Below, piece after piece: positions 1 to 10,178 of a stretch of DNA of 64,000 bases; position 1 is the stretch's first letter, and each line of letters starts with the position of its first letter. Position numbers and translations under genes: made by a program. The DNA is from Azospirillum lipoferum (GTDB lineage Bacteria; Pseudomonadota; Alphaproteobacteria; Azospirillales; Azospirillaceae): assembly GCF_024170005.1 (NCBI RefSeq), contig NZ_JALJXJ010000001.1, forward strand, positions 248,001-312,000, read 5' to 3'. Under the pieces are notes generated by a model. The model was not told the origin of the DNA and did not search any database. It saw only the letters and a program-made list of their open reading frames with translations.

Positions 1-686
1 ACGGTGGCGTAGAAGTCCAGCGAGTTGCGGCGCAGGTCGTCCACCGATTGCAGCACTTCGGAGCGGCGGTCGACGGCGCTCACGCCGGCGCGGGTGTACA
101 TCAGGCCCTGGCCGTTGTGGGCGTAGGCCCATATGCGGACCGGATCGCCGACGGTGTCGACGCCATAGCCGACGGTGTCGCGCAGGTTCGACGGGCCCAG
201 CAGCGGCAGGACCAGATAGGGGCCGTCGCCCACGCCCCAGACCGCCAGCGTCTGGCCGAAATCCTCCGACGCGTGCGGGATGGCTGCCTGGGAGGCGACA
301 TCGGCGATGCCGCCGGCGCCCAGGATGGTGTTGGTCAGGAAACGGCCGGTGGCGTCCGTAGCGCCATCGAAGTTGCCCTGAAGCAGGTTGTTGGCGATGT
401 AGAGCGGCGCCATCAGGTTGTCGATGAAGTTGTGGATGGCATCGCGGATCGGATCGGGCACCACGGCGACATACACTTCGGCCGCCGGGCGCAACGCCAC
501 GGTGTCGACGGCGTCGTTCACGGCGAACACGACGCGGTTCGCACCTTCCAGCGGATCGTTGACCTGATAGGCCCCGTCCTTCGCGCCCGAGTCACCCGGG
601 TTGGTCGCGCAGGCCGTGGCCGTCAGGGCGAAGGCCAACACGGTGGCCGTACGGAGGAGGGAGCGGGAAAGGCTGGCCAGCTTCAT
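1..686 (-). CDS. mlaA: MlaA (VacJ) family outer-membrane lipoprotein, 3' end cut by window edge
   Basis: The leftward reading frame begins at the ATG on 686 and runs off the window. The N-terminus has a basic start, a hydrophobic stretch and a candidate lipobox ending ALTATAC, so it should be a lipoprotein. Downstream I can read NDPLEGANRVVFAVNDAVD, GRFLTNTILGAGGIADVAS, GQTLAVWGVGDGPYLVLPL and LGPSNLRDTVG, all typical of MlaA. MlaA is the outer-membrane component of the Mla pathway, which removes misplaced phospholipids from the outer leaflet and passes them to periplasmic MlaC. The C-terminus, and any mla neighbours, lie outside the window. The family call is firm. Confidence 0.93.
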   Translation of the reverse strand, partial: MKLASLSRSLLRTATVLAFALTATACATNPGDSGAKDGAYQVNDPLEGANRVVFAVNDAVDTVALRPAAEVYVAVVPDPIRDAIHNFIDNLMAPLYIANNLLQGNFDGATDATGRFLTNTILGAGGIADVASQAAIPHASEDFGQTLAVWGVGDGPYLVLPLLGPSNLRDTVGYGVDTVGDPVRIWAYAHNGQGLMYTRAGVSAVDRRSEVLQSVDDLRRNSLDFYAT

Positions 687-1050
687 GTGCGACGGCTCAT
701 TATCTGTGGGCTCGACTCGGTGCGGGTCGCAGCATCTCCTGTCCACAACCGAAGATCCCGATGGCGGGAGTCCTCAACCCTGGCAAGGTGGCTACGCGGT
801 CCGGAGGAAGATTGGGCGAGATATCGCAGAATTTCCACCGTTTCCTGACCTAACACAGGCTTCGCCTTTTGACCAGCATGTGCCGGTGCGGCGCCGGACG
901 GGCGTCGGCGATTGTGTCGGCTTTGCCGCAATGTGGCCGGAAAGCTTGCCTCCCGCCGCTTTTCGCCACGGACCGCCTGCGTCAGGCAGACCCGGCGTGG
1001 CCCGGGCCAGGGTGTTGCTGCCGCCGGGCGCGAAAAGCGGTTTACGACGC

Positions 1051-1066
1051 ATAAAGATATCTTTAT
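1051..1066. promoter_or_regulatory. Perfect 16-bp palindrome, likely operator of the met cluster
   Basis: ATAAAGATATCTTTAT is a perfect inverted repeat in an AT-rich island, 88 bases before the start of the ArsR-type regulator. ArsR/SmtB dimers bind such palindromes, and autoregulation of the downstream regulator-metF-metH cluster is the simplest reading. It resembles the kind of site described for SahR, the S-adenosylhomocysteine-responsive ArsR regulator of methionine genes. The remaining gap from mlaA (687-1153) should hold both divergent promoters; nothing else stands out. Confidence 0.6.
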
Positions 1067-1153
1067 ATCTGTATTCGGATCGGCCGGGCATGGTGCGGCG
1101 GCCGGGCATCTCCTTTCCAGGCCCCTTTCCGGGCCCGAATCGGACGTGAGGCG

Positions 1154-3051
<1,898 letters not shown>

Positions 3052-3113
3052 GGCGCGGCCGTCACGGTTTCGTGTTAGAATTGCCGCACATCCGCGGAAG
3101 GGGGCATCGCGCC

Positions 3114-3587
3114 ATGGACAGCCGGATCGGATACGACACGGACTTCCTCGCCTGGACCGAGGAGCAGGCCCGCCTGCTTCGCGAGGCGTCGCGCGAGCGC
3201 ATCAACATGCCCATCGACTGGGAGAATGTCGCGGAGGAGATCGAAAGCATGGGCCGATCGGAATTGCGCGCGGTCGAAAGCGCGCTGGTCCGTGTGATCG
3301 AGCATCTGCTGAAGCTGGAATACTCCCCGGCCGCCGATCCGCGCGGAAACTGGCGTCGCACTGTCCGCGAGCAGCGCGACCAGGCAAAAGACGGTCTGGA
3401 GGACAGCCCCAGCCTGCTTGGCAAGATCGACCTTGCCAAGGCTTACCGGCGGGGCCGCGACTACGCGACGGAGGGACTGGAGCAGGACAGGTTGCCCGCT
3501 GACCTGCTTCCTGTCGACTGCCCCTATTGTTTGGAACAGCTTCTCGACGAGGACTGGTGGCCTGCCAACCGCCACGGCCTTGCTTAA
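3114..3587 (+). CDS. DUF29 family protein
   Basis: The 157-residue protein matches the DUF29 pattern: an N-terminal YDTDFLAWTEEQARLLR segment, then IDWENVAEEIESMGRSE, a HLLKLEYSP stretch and a C-terminal CPYCLEQLLDEDWWP. The family is common in alphaproteobacteria and cyanobacteria and has no established function. It lies 62 bases after metF and 64 before metH, on the same strand, so it is probably transcribed with them. I see no catalytic motif or membrane segment. The start is the ATG at 3114; the upstream in-frame extension belongs to another reading frame. Confidence 0.85.
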   Translation: MDSRIGYDTDFLAWTEEQARLLREASRERINMPIDWENVAEEIESMGRSELRAVESALVRVIEHLLKLEYSPAADPRGNWRRTVREQRDQAKDGLEDSPSLLGKIDLAKAYRRGRDYATEGLEQDRLPADLLPVDCPYCLEQLLDEDWWPANRHGLA

Positions 3588-3651
3588 TTCCGCCTCTGCC
3601 CTGAATCCGCAAATACCCGAACCCGCCAAATAACGGACAAGACGCATTCCC

Positions 3652-6600
3652 ATGGCCCACATCCTCGACACCCTGCGTGACCGCGTTCTGCTTTGCGACG
3701 GCGGGTTCGGCAGCCGCATCCAGGCGCTCGACCTCGACGTCGAGAAGGATTACTGGGGGCACGAGAACTGCACCGACATCCTGCCGCTGTCGCGCCCGGA
3801 CATCGTCCGCGACATCCATCGCGGCTATTTCGAAGCCGGCGCCGACATGGTGGAGACCGACACCTTCGGCGCCTCGCCGGTGACGCTGGGCGAGTTCGGC
3901 ATCTCCGAGAAGGCCTTCGAGATCAACCAGCGCGCCGTCGAGCTGGCGCGCGAGGCGGCTTCGACCTTCAAGGACGGCCAGCCGCGCTTCGTCATCGGTT
4001 CGATCGGGCCGGGCACCAAGCTGCCCAGCCTGGGCCACATCGCCTATCAGCCGGCGGAGGACAGCTTCTATGTCCAGGCCGCCGGCCTGATCGCCGGCGG
4101 GGCCGACGCCATCCTGGTCGAGACCTGCCAGGACCCCCTGCAGATCAAGGCTGCCGTCAATGGCATCAAGCGCGCCCGGCTGGAAGCGAAGTCCGACACC
4201 CCCGTCTTCGTCCAGGTGACGGTGGAGACCACCGGCACCCTGCTGGTCGGCACTGACATCGCCGCCGCCGCCACCGTCATCCAGGCGCTCGACGTGCCGC
4301 TGATGGGCCTGAACTGTGCCACCGGCCCGCTGGAGATGAGCGAGCATGTGCGCTGGCTGTCGCAGAACTGGCCGGGTCTGATCTCGGTCCAGCCCAATGC
4401 CGGCCTGCCAGAGCTGGTCGACGGCAAGACGCACTACCCGCTGCGTGCCGACGACTTCGCCCATTGGCTGGAGCGCTTCGTGTCGGAGGACGGGGTGAAC
4501 CTCGTCGGCGGCTGCTGCGGCACCAACGTACCGCACATCGCCGCCGCCAACCAGATGCTGCGCAAGCTGGCCCCGGCCGGCGCGCACCGCCCGGCGCCGA
4601 AGGGCCGTACCGTCCATTGGGTGCCGGCGGTGGCCTCGCTCTACTCCCAGGTCACGCTGCGCCAGGAGAACGCCTTCTTCGCCATCGGCGAGCGCTGCAA
4701 CGCCAACGGCTCCAAGAAGTGGCGCGAGTTGCAGGAGAAGAACGACTGGGACGGCTGCGTCGAGATGGCGCGCGAGCAGGTGAAGGAAGGCAGCCACTCG
4801 CTTGACGTCTGCACCGCCTTCGTCGGCCGCGACGAGGTGGCGGAGATGAACGCGGTGATCTCCCGCTTCTCCGGGTCGGTGACGGCGCCGCTGGTCATCG
4901 ATTCCACCGAGTACAAGGTGCTGGAACAGGCGCTGGCGCTCTATGGCGGCAAGGCGATCCTCAACTCGATCAACTTCGAGGACGGCGAGGAGCCGGCGCG
5001 CAAGCGTCTGGCGCTGGCCAAGAAGTTCGGCGCCGCCGTCATCGCGCTGACCATCGACGAAGAGGGGATGGCGAAGACGCCCGACCGCAAGCTGGAGATT
5101 GCCAAGCGGCTCTACGATCTGGCGGTGAACGAGTATGGCCTCGCCCCGTCCGACCTGCTGTTCGACCCGCTCACCTTCACCATCGCCACCGGCAACGAGG
5201 ACGACCGCAAGCTCGCCATCTGGACGCTGGAGGGGATCGAGGCGATCGCCCGCGAGATGCCCGGCTGTCAGATCATCCTGGGCCTGTCCAACGTCTCCTT
5301 CGGCCTGAACGCCGCGGCGCGCCATGTGCTGAACTCGGTCTTCCTCGACCATGCGGTGAAGAAGGGGATGACGGGCGCCATCGTCCATGTCTCCAAGATC
5401 CTGCCGCTGCACCAGATCCCCGAGAAGGAGGTCAAGACCGCCGAAGACCTGATCTTCGACCGCCGTGCGGAAGGTTATGACCCGCTTCAGGCCTTCATCG
5501 CCCTGTTCGAGGGCCGCAAGGCTGCCGACGCCAAGAAGAAGGCGCGCGCCGAAACCGTCGAAGAGCGGCTGAAGGAGCGCATCGTCGACGGCGACCGCAC
5601 CGGGCTGGAGGACGACCTCGCCGAGGCGATGAAGACCCATCCGCCGCTGGAGATCATCAACACCTACCTGCTCGACGGCATGAAGGTGGTCGGCGAGCTG
5701 TTCGGCGCCGGCAAGATGCAGTTGCCCTTCGTTCTCCAGTCGGCGGAGACGATGAAGGCCGCCGTCGCTTGGCTGGAACCGCACATGGAGAAGGTGGAGG
5801 GCCAGCAGAAGGGCACGCTGGTGCTCGCCACCGTGAAGGGCGATGTCCACGACATCGGCAAGAACCTTGTCGACATCATCCTGACCAACAACGGCTACAA
5901 GGTGGTCAACCTCGGCATCAAGCAGCCGGTGACCGCCATCATCCAGGCCGCCAAGGAGCACAAGGCCACTGCCATCGGCATGTCCGGCCTGCTGGTCAAG
6001 TCCACCGTGGTGATGCGCGAGAACCTTGAGGAGATGACCCGCGAGGGGCTTGAGGTTCCGGTCCTGCTCGGCGGTGCGGCGCTGACCCGCGCCTATGTCG
6101 AGGGCGACTGCGTGGCGTCCTACGGCTCGGGCCGCGTCGCCTATGCTGGCGACGCCTTTGACGGCCTGACCCTGATGGACAAGGTGGTGGAGGGCAGCTT
6201 CGACCAGCAACTCGCCATCCAGCAGGCCAAGCGTGCCGGCAAGGCAACCAACCGCCGCCGCGTGCTGGGGCAGGCCACCAGTGCCGCCACCGGCCCGGTG
6301 GACAAGGACGCCGTCCGCGCCCGCCGCCACCGGCTGGCCGAGGGCGTTCCGGTGCCGACTCCGCCCTTCTGGGGGCCGAAGCTGATCGACCATGTGCCGC
6401 TGAAGACTCTGGTCACCTACCTGAACGAGCGGATGCTCTATCAGCTGCAATGGGGCTACCGGAAGGACGGCAAGTCCTTCGAGGAGTTCAAGGAATGGGC
6501 GAAGAAGGAGTTGCGGCCGGTGCTCGACCGCATCCTCCAGATCGCGGCGAAGGAGGAAATCCTGCGCCCGACCGCCGTCTACGGCTATTGGAAGGCGGCG

Positions 6601-7143
6601 GCCGACGGCAACGACGTCATCCTGTTCGATGAGGACGGCACCACCGAGGCCGCCCGCTTCTCGCTGCCCCGTCAGGCCAAGGAGGATGGCGAGTGCATCG
6701 CCGACTTCCTGCGCGATGTGACCGACCCGGAACGTGACGTGATCGGTCTCCAGGTCGTCACCATGGGCCAGCATTGTGCCGACGTGGCGCGGGAATGGTT
6801 CGCCGAGAACCGCTATCAGGACTATCTCTACCTGCACGGCCTGTCGGTGGAGATGACCGAGGCGATGGCGGAATATGTCCACGCCCGCATCCGTGCGGAA
6901 CTGGGCTACGGCGCCGAGGATAGCCGCGACAAGGAAAAGCTGCTGCAGCAGTCCTACCGCGGCAGCCGCTACAGCTTCGGCTATCCGGCCTGCCCGAACC
7001 TGAAGGACCAGGAACAGCTGCTGAAGCTGCTGGACGCCGGCCGTATCGGCATCGAGATGTCGGACGAGGATCAGCTTCACCCGGAGCAGAGCACCTCGGC
7101 CATCGTCCTGCACCACCCGCGGGCCAAGTACTTCTCGGTGTGA
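3652..7143 (+). CDS. metH: Cobalamin-dependent methionine synthase
   Basis: The 1163-residue enzyme transfers the methyl group of 5-methyl-THF via cob(I)alamin to homocysteine. All modules are present in order: homocysteine domain (~1-310, with GLNCATGP and the zinc-binding GGCCGT), pterin domain (~345-610, ending in GLSNVSFGLNA), cap and B12 domain (~640-880, with the DVHDIG motif whose His733 is the lower axial cobalt ligand), and the SAM-binding reactivation domain (~900-1150, with RGSRYSFGYPACPNL). Length is normal for a full MetH. It ends the ArsR-metF-DUF29 run and is likely under the same control. A separate reactivation protein is not needed because that domain is intact. Confidence 0.97.
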   Translation: MAHILDTLRDRVLLCDGGFGSRIQALDLDVEKDYWGHENCTDILPLSRPDIVRDIHRGYFEAGADMVETDTFGASPVTLGEFGISEKAFEINQRAVELAREAASTFKDGQPRFVIGSIGPGTKLPSLGHIAYQPAEDSFYVQAAGLIAGGADAILVETCQDPLQIKAAVNGIKRARLEAKSDTPVFVQVTVETTGTLLVGTDIAAAATVIQALDVPLMGLNCATGPLEMSEHVRWLSQNWPGLISVQPNAGLPELVDGKTHYPLRADDFAHWLERFVSEDGVNLVGGCCGTNVPHIAAANQMLRKLAPAGAHRPAPKGRTVHWVPAVASLYSQVTLRQENAFFAIGERCNANGSKKWRELQEKNDWDGCVEMAREQVKEGSHSLDVCTAFVGRDEVAEMNAVISRFSGSVTAPLVIDSTEYKVLEQALALYGGKAILNSINFEDGEEPARKRLALAKKFGAAVIALTIDEEGMAKTPDRKLEIAKRLYDLAVNEYGLAPSDLLFDPLTFTIATGNEDDRKLAIWTLEGIEAIAREMPGCQIILGLSNVSFGLNAAARHVLNSVFLDHAVKKGMTGAIVHVSKILPLHQIPEKEVKTAEDLIFDRRAEGYDPLQAFIALFEGRKAADAKKKARAETVEERLKERIVDGDRTGLEDDLAEAMKTHPPLEIINTYLLDGMKVVGELFGAGKMQLPFVLQSAETMKAAVAWLEPHMEKVEGQQKGTLVLATVKGDVHDIGKNLVDIILTNNGYKVVNLGIKQPVTAIIQAAKEHKATAIGMSGLLVKSTVVMRENLEEMTREGLEVPVLLGGAALTRAYVEGDCVASYGSGRVAYAGDAFDGLTLMDKVVEGSFDQQLAIQQAKRAGKATNRRRVLGQATSAATGPVDKDAVRARRHRLAEGVPVPTPPFWGPKLIDHVPLKTLVTYLNERMLYQLQWGYRKDGKSFEEFKEWAKKELRPVLDRILQIAAKEEILRPTAVYGYWKAAADGNDVILFDEDGTTEAARFSLPRQAKEDGECIADFLRDVTDPERDVIGLQVVTMGQHCADVAREWFAENRYQDYLYLHGLSVEMTEAMAEYVHARIRAELGYGAEDSRDKEKLLQQSYRGSRYSFGYPACPNLKDQEQLLKLLDAGRIGIEMSDEDQLHPEQSTSAIVLHHPRAKYFSV

Positions 7144-7209
7144 TGTCGTCTGTTTAAGCGATGATCCTCCGCCGCCCGTTCCGTGTTAGGATGTGCGGCG
7201 GAGGTCTTC

Positions 7210-7541
7210 ATGGCTGTGGTCGACGCACGGAACGACGAGAAGCTGCAAATCCTGCTGGACCGGATCGTCCCGACCCCGGAGCCGGAAGCCGTCTACCTCT
7301 TCGGCAGCCGGGCGCGCGGCGACTTCCACGAGGACAGCGACTGCGACCTGCTGGTGATCGTCCCGGACGATGCGCCGAAGGAGCGGCGGTCGATCCGCTA
7401 TGCTTATGCATCCAAGATCGGCACCGGCATCCGGCGGACGCGCTTCCCTGCTCCCGCGCCAATTTTGAGCGATACAAGGATTCCGTGGGGACGCTCTGTT
7501 ACGAGGCCAACCACAACGGCGTACGGGTCTATGGACACTGA
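7210..7541 (+). pseudogene. MNT-type nucleotidyltransferase (antitoxin of MNT/HEPN pair), frameshifted
   Basis: The N-terminal part reads VYLFGSRARGDFHEDSDCDLLV, holding the GSx(10)DxD motif of minimal nucleotidyltransferases such as MntA. After IGTGI (about 7432) the frame becomes nonsense, while the +1-shifted frame resumes the expected family ending (FERYKDSVGTLCYEANHNGV, then RVYGH) and stops at 7539-7541. Adding one C in the run ATCCGG would restore a continuous ~110-residue protein overlapping the HEPN start. As written, translation instead runs in frame into the HEPN gene, giving a scrambled fusion. Start: ATG at 7210 behind GGAGG. It may be a genuine mutation or a sequencing error. 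Confidence 0.75.
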
Positions 7542-7935
7542 CGTTGTCCGTACCTGGATCGCGGTAGCCGACCGCGACCTCGCAATGATCCGCAAGGCCA
7601 TTGCTGGTCCTGATCCCGAGCCGGCAGGAGCTGCCTTCCATTGTCAGCAGGCAGCGGAAAAGCTGATCGAGGCGGTGCTGGTTGCAGCGGGAATCCACCC
7701 GCCGCGCAGCCATGATCTGCGCAGCCTGATCGACCGCTTGCCCGCCGACCATGGGTTGCGTGAGGTGCTGCTTCCGCTGCAGCGGTTCACCGCACTCGCC
7801 GTCGCCTATCGCTACCCCACCGCGCATCTTTTCGACGATCCGCCTGACGAACCTACCGTCGAGGAGGTCGCCGACTGGCTGGTGGAGATTGGGACGCTAC
7901 GTACAGACGTCATCCGATTTCTTGGGATCCCATGA
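7531..7935 (+). CDS. HEPN domain protein (toxin-like partner of MNT)
   Basis: This 134-residue protein has the PF05168-type HEPN pattern: RTWIAVADRDLAMIRKA, then FHCQQAAEKLIEAVLVAAGI and PPRSHDLRSLIDRL. HEPN proteins paired with MNT nucleotidyltransferases are known toxins (HepT) silenced by AMPylation from MntA, while others are inactive relatives. The ATG at 7531 overlaps the natural end of the nucleotidyltransferase frame by 11 bases. Because the upstream gene is frameshifted, this ORF is also open in frame all the way back to 7183, so an automatic caller may report one long fused protein. If functional, it has lost its normal antitoxin. Confidence 0.75.
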   Translation: MDTDVVRTWIAVADRDLAMIRKAIAGPDPEPAGAAFHCQQAAEKLIEAVLVAAGIHPPRSHDLRSLIDRLPADHGLREVLLPLQRFTALAVAYRYPTAHLFDDPPDEPTVEEVADWLVEIGTLRTDVIRFLGIP

Positions 7936-8438
7936 CCGCTCCCGCTCCCACCACCCCCCTGGCCCTTCATCACGAGACCGTCCGCTCGGAGTGGATCGAC
8001 TACAACGGGCACATGAACGTCGCCTATTACCTGTTGGCCTTCGACCATGCGACGGACGCCGTGCTGGACCGGTTCGGGATCGGCAAGGCCTATGTCGCGG
8101 CGGAGAACCGGTCGGTCTTCGTCGTCGATGCCCACCTGACCTATGCCCGCGAGGTGACGGAGGGTATGCCGCTGCGTTTCGAATCGCTGCTGCTCGGCGC
8201 CGATGCCAAGCGGCTGCACCTGTTCCACGAGATGCGGCATGCCGAGGAAGGGTGGTTGGCGGCGACGGCCGAGTTCATGCTGCTGCATGTTGATCTCGCC
8301 ACCCGCAAGACCGGCCCTTACCCGCCGGCCGTCGCGGTGGCGCTGGCCGAACAGGCGGCGGCCCATGTCAGGCTTCCCAGGCCGCCACAGGCCGGGCGGG
8401 CGGTTGCCCGGCTGGATGGCTCCCGCGCCGACGGGTAA
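7932..8438 (+). CDS. Hotdog-fold acyl-CoA thioesterase
   Basis: The 168-residue protein carries the 4-hydroxybenzoyl-CoA-thioesterase-like motif WIDYNGHMNVAYY (D-x-N-x-H-x-N), followed by VDAHLTYAREVTEGMPLRF and FMLLHVDLATRKT. It resembles the betainyl-CoA thioesterase branch used in carnitine degradation, but no carnitine dehydrogenase or CoA transferase is nearby, so the substrate is open. Its ATG overlaps the HEPN stop by four bases (ATGA), suggesting co-transcription. The C-terminal ~35 residues are alanine/proline-rich and probably disordered. Confidence 0.8.
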   Translation: MTAPAPTTPLALHHETVRSEWIDYNGHMNVAYYLLAFDHATDAVLDRFGIGKAYVAAENRSVFVVDAHLTYAREVTEGMPLRFESLLLGADAKRLHLFHEMRHAEEGWLAATAEFMLLHVDLATRKTGPYPPAVAVALAEQAAAHVRLPRPPQAGRAVARLDGSRADG

Positions 8439-8484
8439 GGTCCCGATAGTTGAGTTGGCCGGTGGTGCCCCCATCTATTGAGGG

Positions 8485-9021
8485 ATGAGAACCGCAACCG
8501 TCCCGCCGATTCGCTCCCATGTCCGTTCCGGCATCCTCGCCGCGGCCGCTATCGTGCTGACCATCCTGGCCGCCGGTCCGGCGCTGGCTGACTGCACCGA
8601 GGCGGCACAGCCGAAGGTCAACTGGCGGCGCTGCTCGCTGGAAGGGCAGACGCTGACCGGTGTCGATCTCAGCGGGGCCATGCTGCGCGACGCGAGCTTT
8701 CAGCGCGCCACGCTGGGCGAGGCGAAACTGGTGGATGCCGACGGCTACCGCGCAAAATTCATCAGCGCGACCGCACCCGGCGCGGTCTTCGACAGAGCCC
8801 GCCTGATCGAGGCGGATTTCACCCGTGCCGACCTGACCGGCGCCAGTTTCCGCGAGGCCGACCTGCGCAATGCCAAGATGGTCGGGGCGTCGCTGGCGCG
8901 TGCCGACCTGACAGGGGCGAAGCTGTCCGGCACCGACCTGCGCCATGCCGACCTTTCGGGTGCGCGATGGACCGACGGCAAGCATATCTGTGCGGAAAGC
9001 TCAGTCGGGCAATGCAACTAG
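8485..9021 (+). CDS. Secreted pentapeptide-repeat protein
   Basis: This 178-residue protein begins with a signal peptide (hydrophobic GILAAAAIVLTILAAGPALA, cleavage predicted after ALA) and continues into about 18 A(D/N)Lxx-type repeats (LTGVDLSGAMLRDASF through LRHADLSGARW). Pentapeptide repeats fold into a right-handed quadrilateral beta-helix. Two cysteines near the start of the mature protein and two at the C-terminus (HICAESSVGQC) may form disulfides in the periplasm. No function can be assigned, and it is not specifically Qnr/MfpA-like. Start: ATG at 8485; no strong ribosome-binding site is evident. Confidence 0.8.
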   Translation: MRTATVPPIRSHVRSGILAAAAIVLTILAAGPALADCTEAAQPKVNWRRCSLEGQTLTGVDLSGAMLRDASFQRATLGEAKLVDADGYRAKFISATAPGAVFDRARLIEADFTRADLTGASFREADLRNAKMVGASLARADLTGAKLSGTDLRHADLSGARWTDGKHICAESSVGQCN

Positions 9022-9121
9022 ACCGTTTGCAGCGTCTCATGACACTCCCAAAAACCTCCTTGCCGTAAGGGCTTGCACCGCGTACCGTTCGAAACCGAAT
9101 GATTTTGGACGGACGGCGGCC

Positions 9122-10150
9122 GTGGCAACTGCGGAGGATTTCGAGCGTTCCAGCGGTCTCGCCGCGAAGGCCATGGAGCGGATGCAGTCCGACCGGCTGC
9201 CGCCCAGCCCGGAAAATTTCACGCTCTGGTACGTCTATTTCAGTGGCAACAACCCCGACCTGACCCGCGCCATCGATCTGGCGCGCCGCGACGGGCTGGC
9301 CGCCTCGCAGACGCTGTGCGACGAGCTGTACAAGCGCTTCTTCACCATGGATGCCGAAGCCCAGGCGATCCGTGAGATCTCCGACAAGGCCCGTTATGCC
9401 CTGGGGCGCATATTGGAGCAACTGGGCAATGTCGGATCGGAGACGGAGCGCTACGGCAACACCCTGTCCGGTTTCCGGGAGGAATTGGATCAGCCGCTCA
9501 GCCTGCCTGAATTGCGCGCCATGATCGCCGCCATCGCCGCGGAGACCAGGGAGATCGTCGACCGCCAGACGGCGCTCCAGCTCCAGCTTCAGGAATCGAG
9601 CCAGCAGTTGGCGGAGATGCGGGTCAGCCTGGACAGCGCGCGGCGCGAGGCGCTGACCGACGGGCTGACCGGCATCGGCAACCGCAAGGCTTTCGACCTG
9701 ATGCTGGAGGAGGCGATGGAGGCCGCCGTGCGCGATGATCAGCCGTTGTCGCTGCTGATGGTCGACATCGATCATTTCAAGACCTTCAACGACACCCACG
9801 GCCATCTGGTCGGCGACCATGTGCTGAAGCTGGTCGCCCGTATGCTGACCGAATGCATCAAGGGCCGCGACACCGCCACCCGATACGGCGGGGAGGAATT
9901 TGCGATCATCCTGCCGCGCACCAGCCTGGAAAATGCCAGCAAGCTGGCGGATCAGGTGCGCGGCTTCGTCGGTGCCCGCCAGATTGTGAACAAGGCGCGC
10001 AATGCCAATTACGGCACCGTCGCCCTGTCGGTCGGTGTCGCCCAGTACCGTCCCGGCGAACCGGCCCTGTCGCTGGTCCGCCGCGCCGATCAGGCGCTCT
10101 ACGCCGCCAAGCGCGGCGGGCGCAACCGCGTCTCGGTCGAGGTCGTCTGA
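9122..10150 (+). CDS. GGDEF diguanylate cyclase
   Basis: The 342-residue protein has an N-terminal all-helical region (~1-170) of the kind seen in many Azospirillum GGDEF proteins (MERMQSDRLPPSPENFTLWY), with no membrane segment, then a GGDEF domain beginning at DGLTGIGNRKAF. The active site reads RYGGEEF with GGEEF at 256-260, so c-di-GMP synthesis is likely. The inhibitory I-site is degenerate: KGRD stands where RxxD is expected, so product inhibition may be weak. GTG at 9122 is chosen because the VATAEDFERS start fits the family; further upstream the frame is open but has no homology. Confidence 0.88.
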   Translation: MATAEDFERSSGLAAKAMERMQSDRLPPSPENFTLWYVYFSGNNPDLTRAIDLARRDGLAASQTLCDELYKRFFTMDAEAQAIREISDKARYALGRILEQLGNVGSETERYGNTLSGFREELDQPLSLPELRAMIAAIAAETREIVDRQTALQLQLQESSQQLAEMRVSLDSARREALTDGLTGIGNRKAFDLMLEEAMEAAVRDDQPLSLLMVDIDHFKTFNDTHGHLVGDHVLKLVARMLTECIKGRDTATRYGGEEFAIILPRTSLENASKLADQVRGFVGARQIVNKARNANYGTVALSVGVAQYRPGEPALSLVRRADQALYAAKRGGRNRVSVEVV

Positions 10151-10178
10151 ACCGGCCGGTCAGCCTCCAGCCAGTCGA

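Noticed and set aside
601..1149. Plus-strand open frames between mlaA and the ArsR-type gene
   Set aside because: They overlap the mlaA start, lack ribosome-binding sites and translate into low-complexity Arg/Pro-rich sequence with no family resemblance.
687..1153. SAM riboswitch before the methionine cluster
   Set aside because: I looked for SAM-I/SAM-II-like conserved cores before 1154 and before metH at 3652 and could not recognise one. The palindrome and protein regulator offer a simpler control.
3202..7116. A very long open frame on the minus strand opposite metH (over 1300 codons)
   Set aside because: It is a codon-bias shadow typical of GC-rich genes. The translation is rich in His, Gln, Val, Leu, Gly and Arg with no recognisable domain, while metH on the plus strand is complete.
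7432..7541. Programmed ribosomal frameshift in the MNT gene
   Set aside because: The break site has no slippery heptamer or downstream stimulatory structure that I can see. A one-base deletion or a sequence error is simpler.
8485..9021. Quinolone-resistance (Qnr-like) pentapeptide protein
   Set aside because: It has a signal peptide and would be outside the cytoplasm, away from DNA gyrase.
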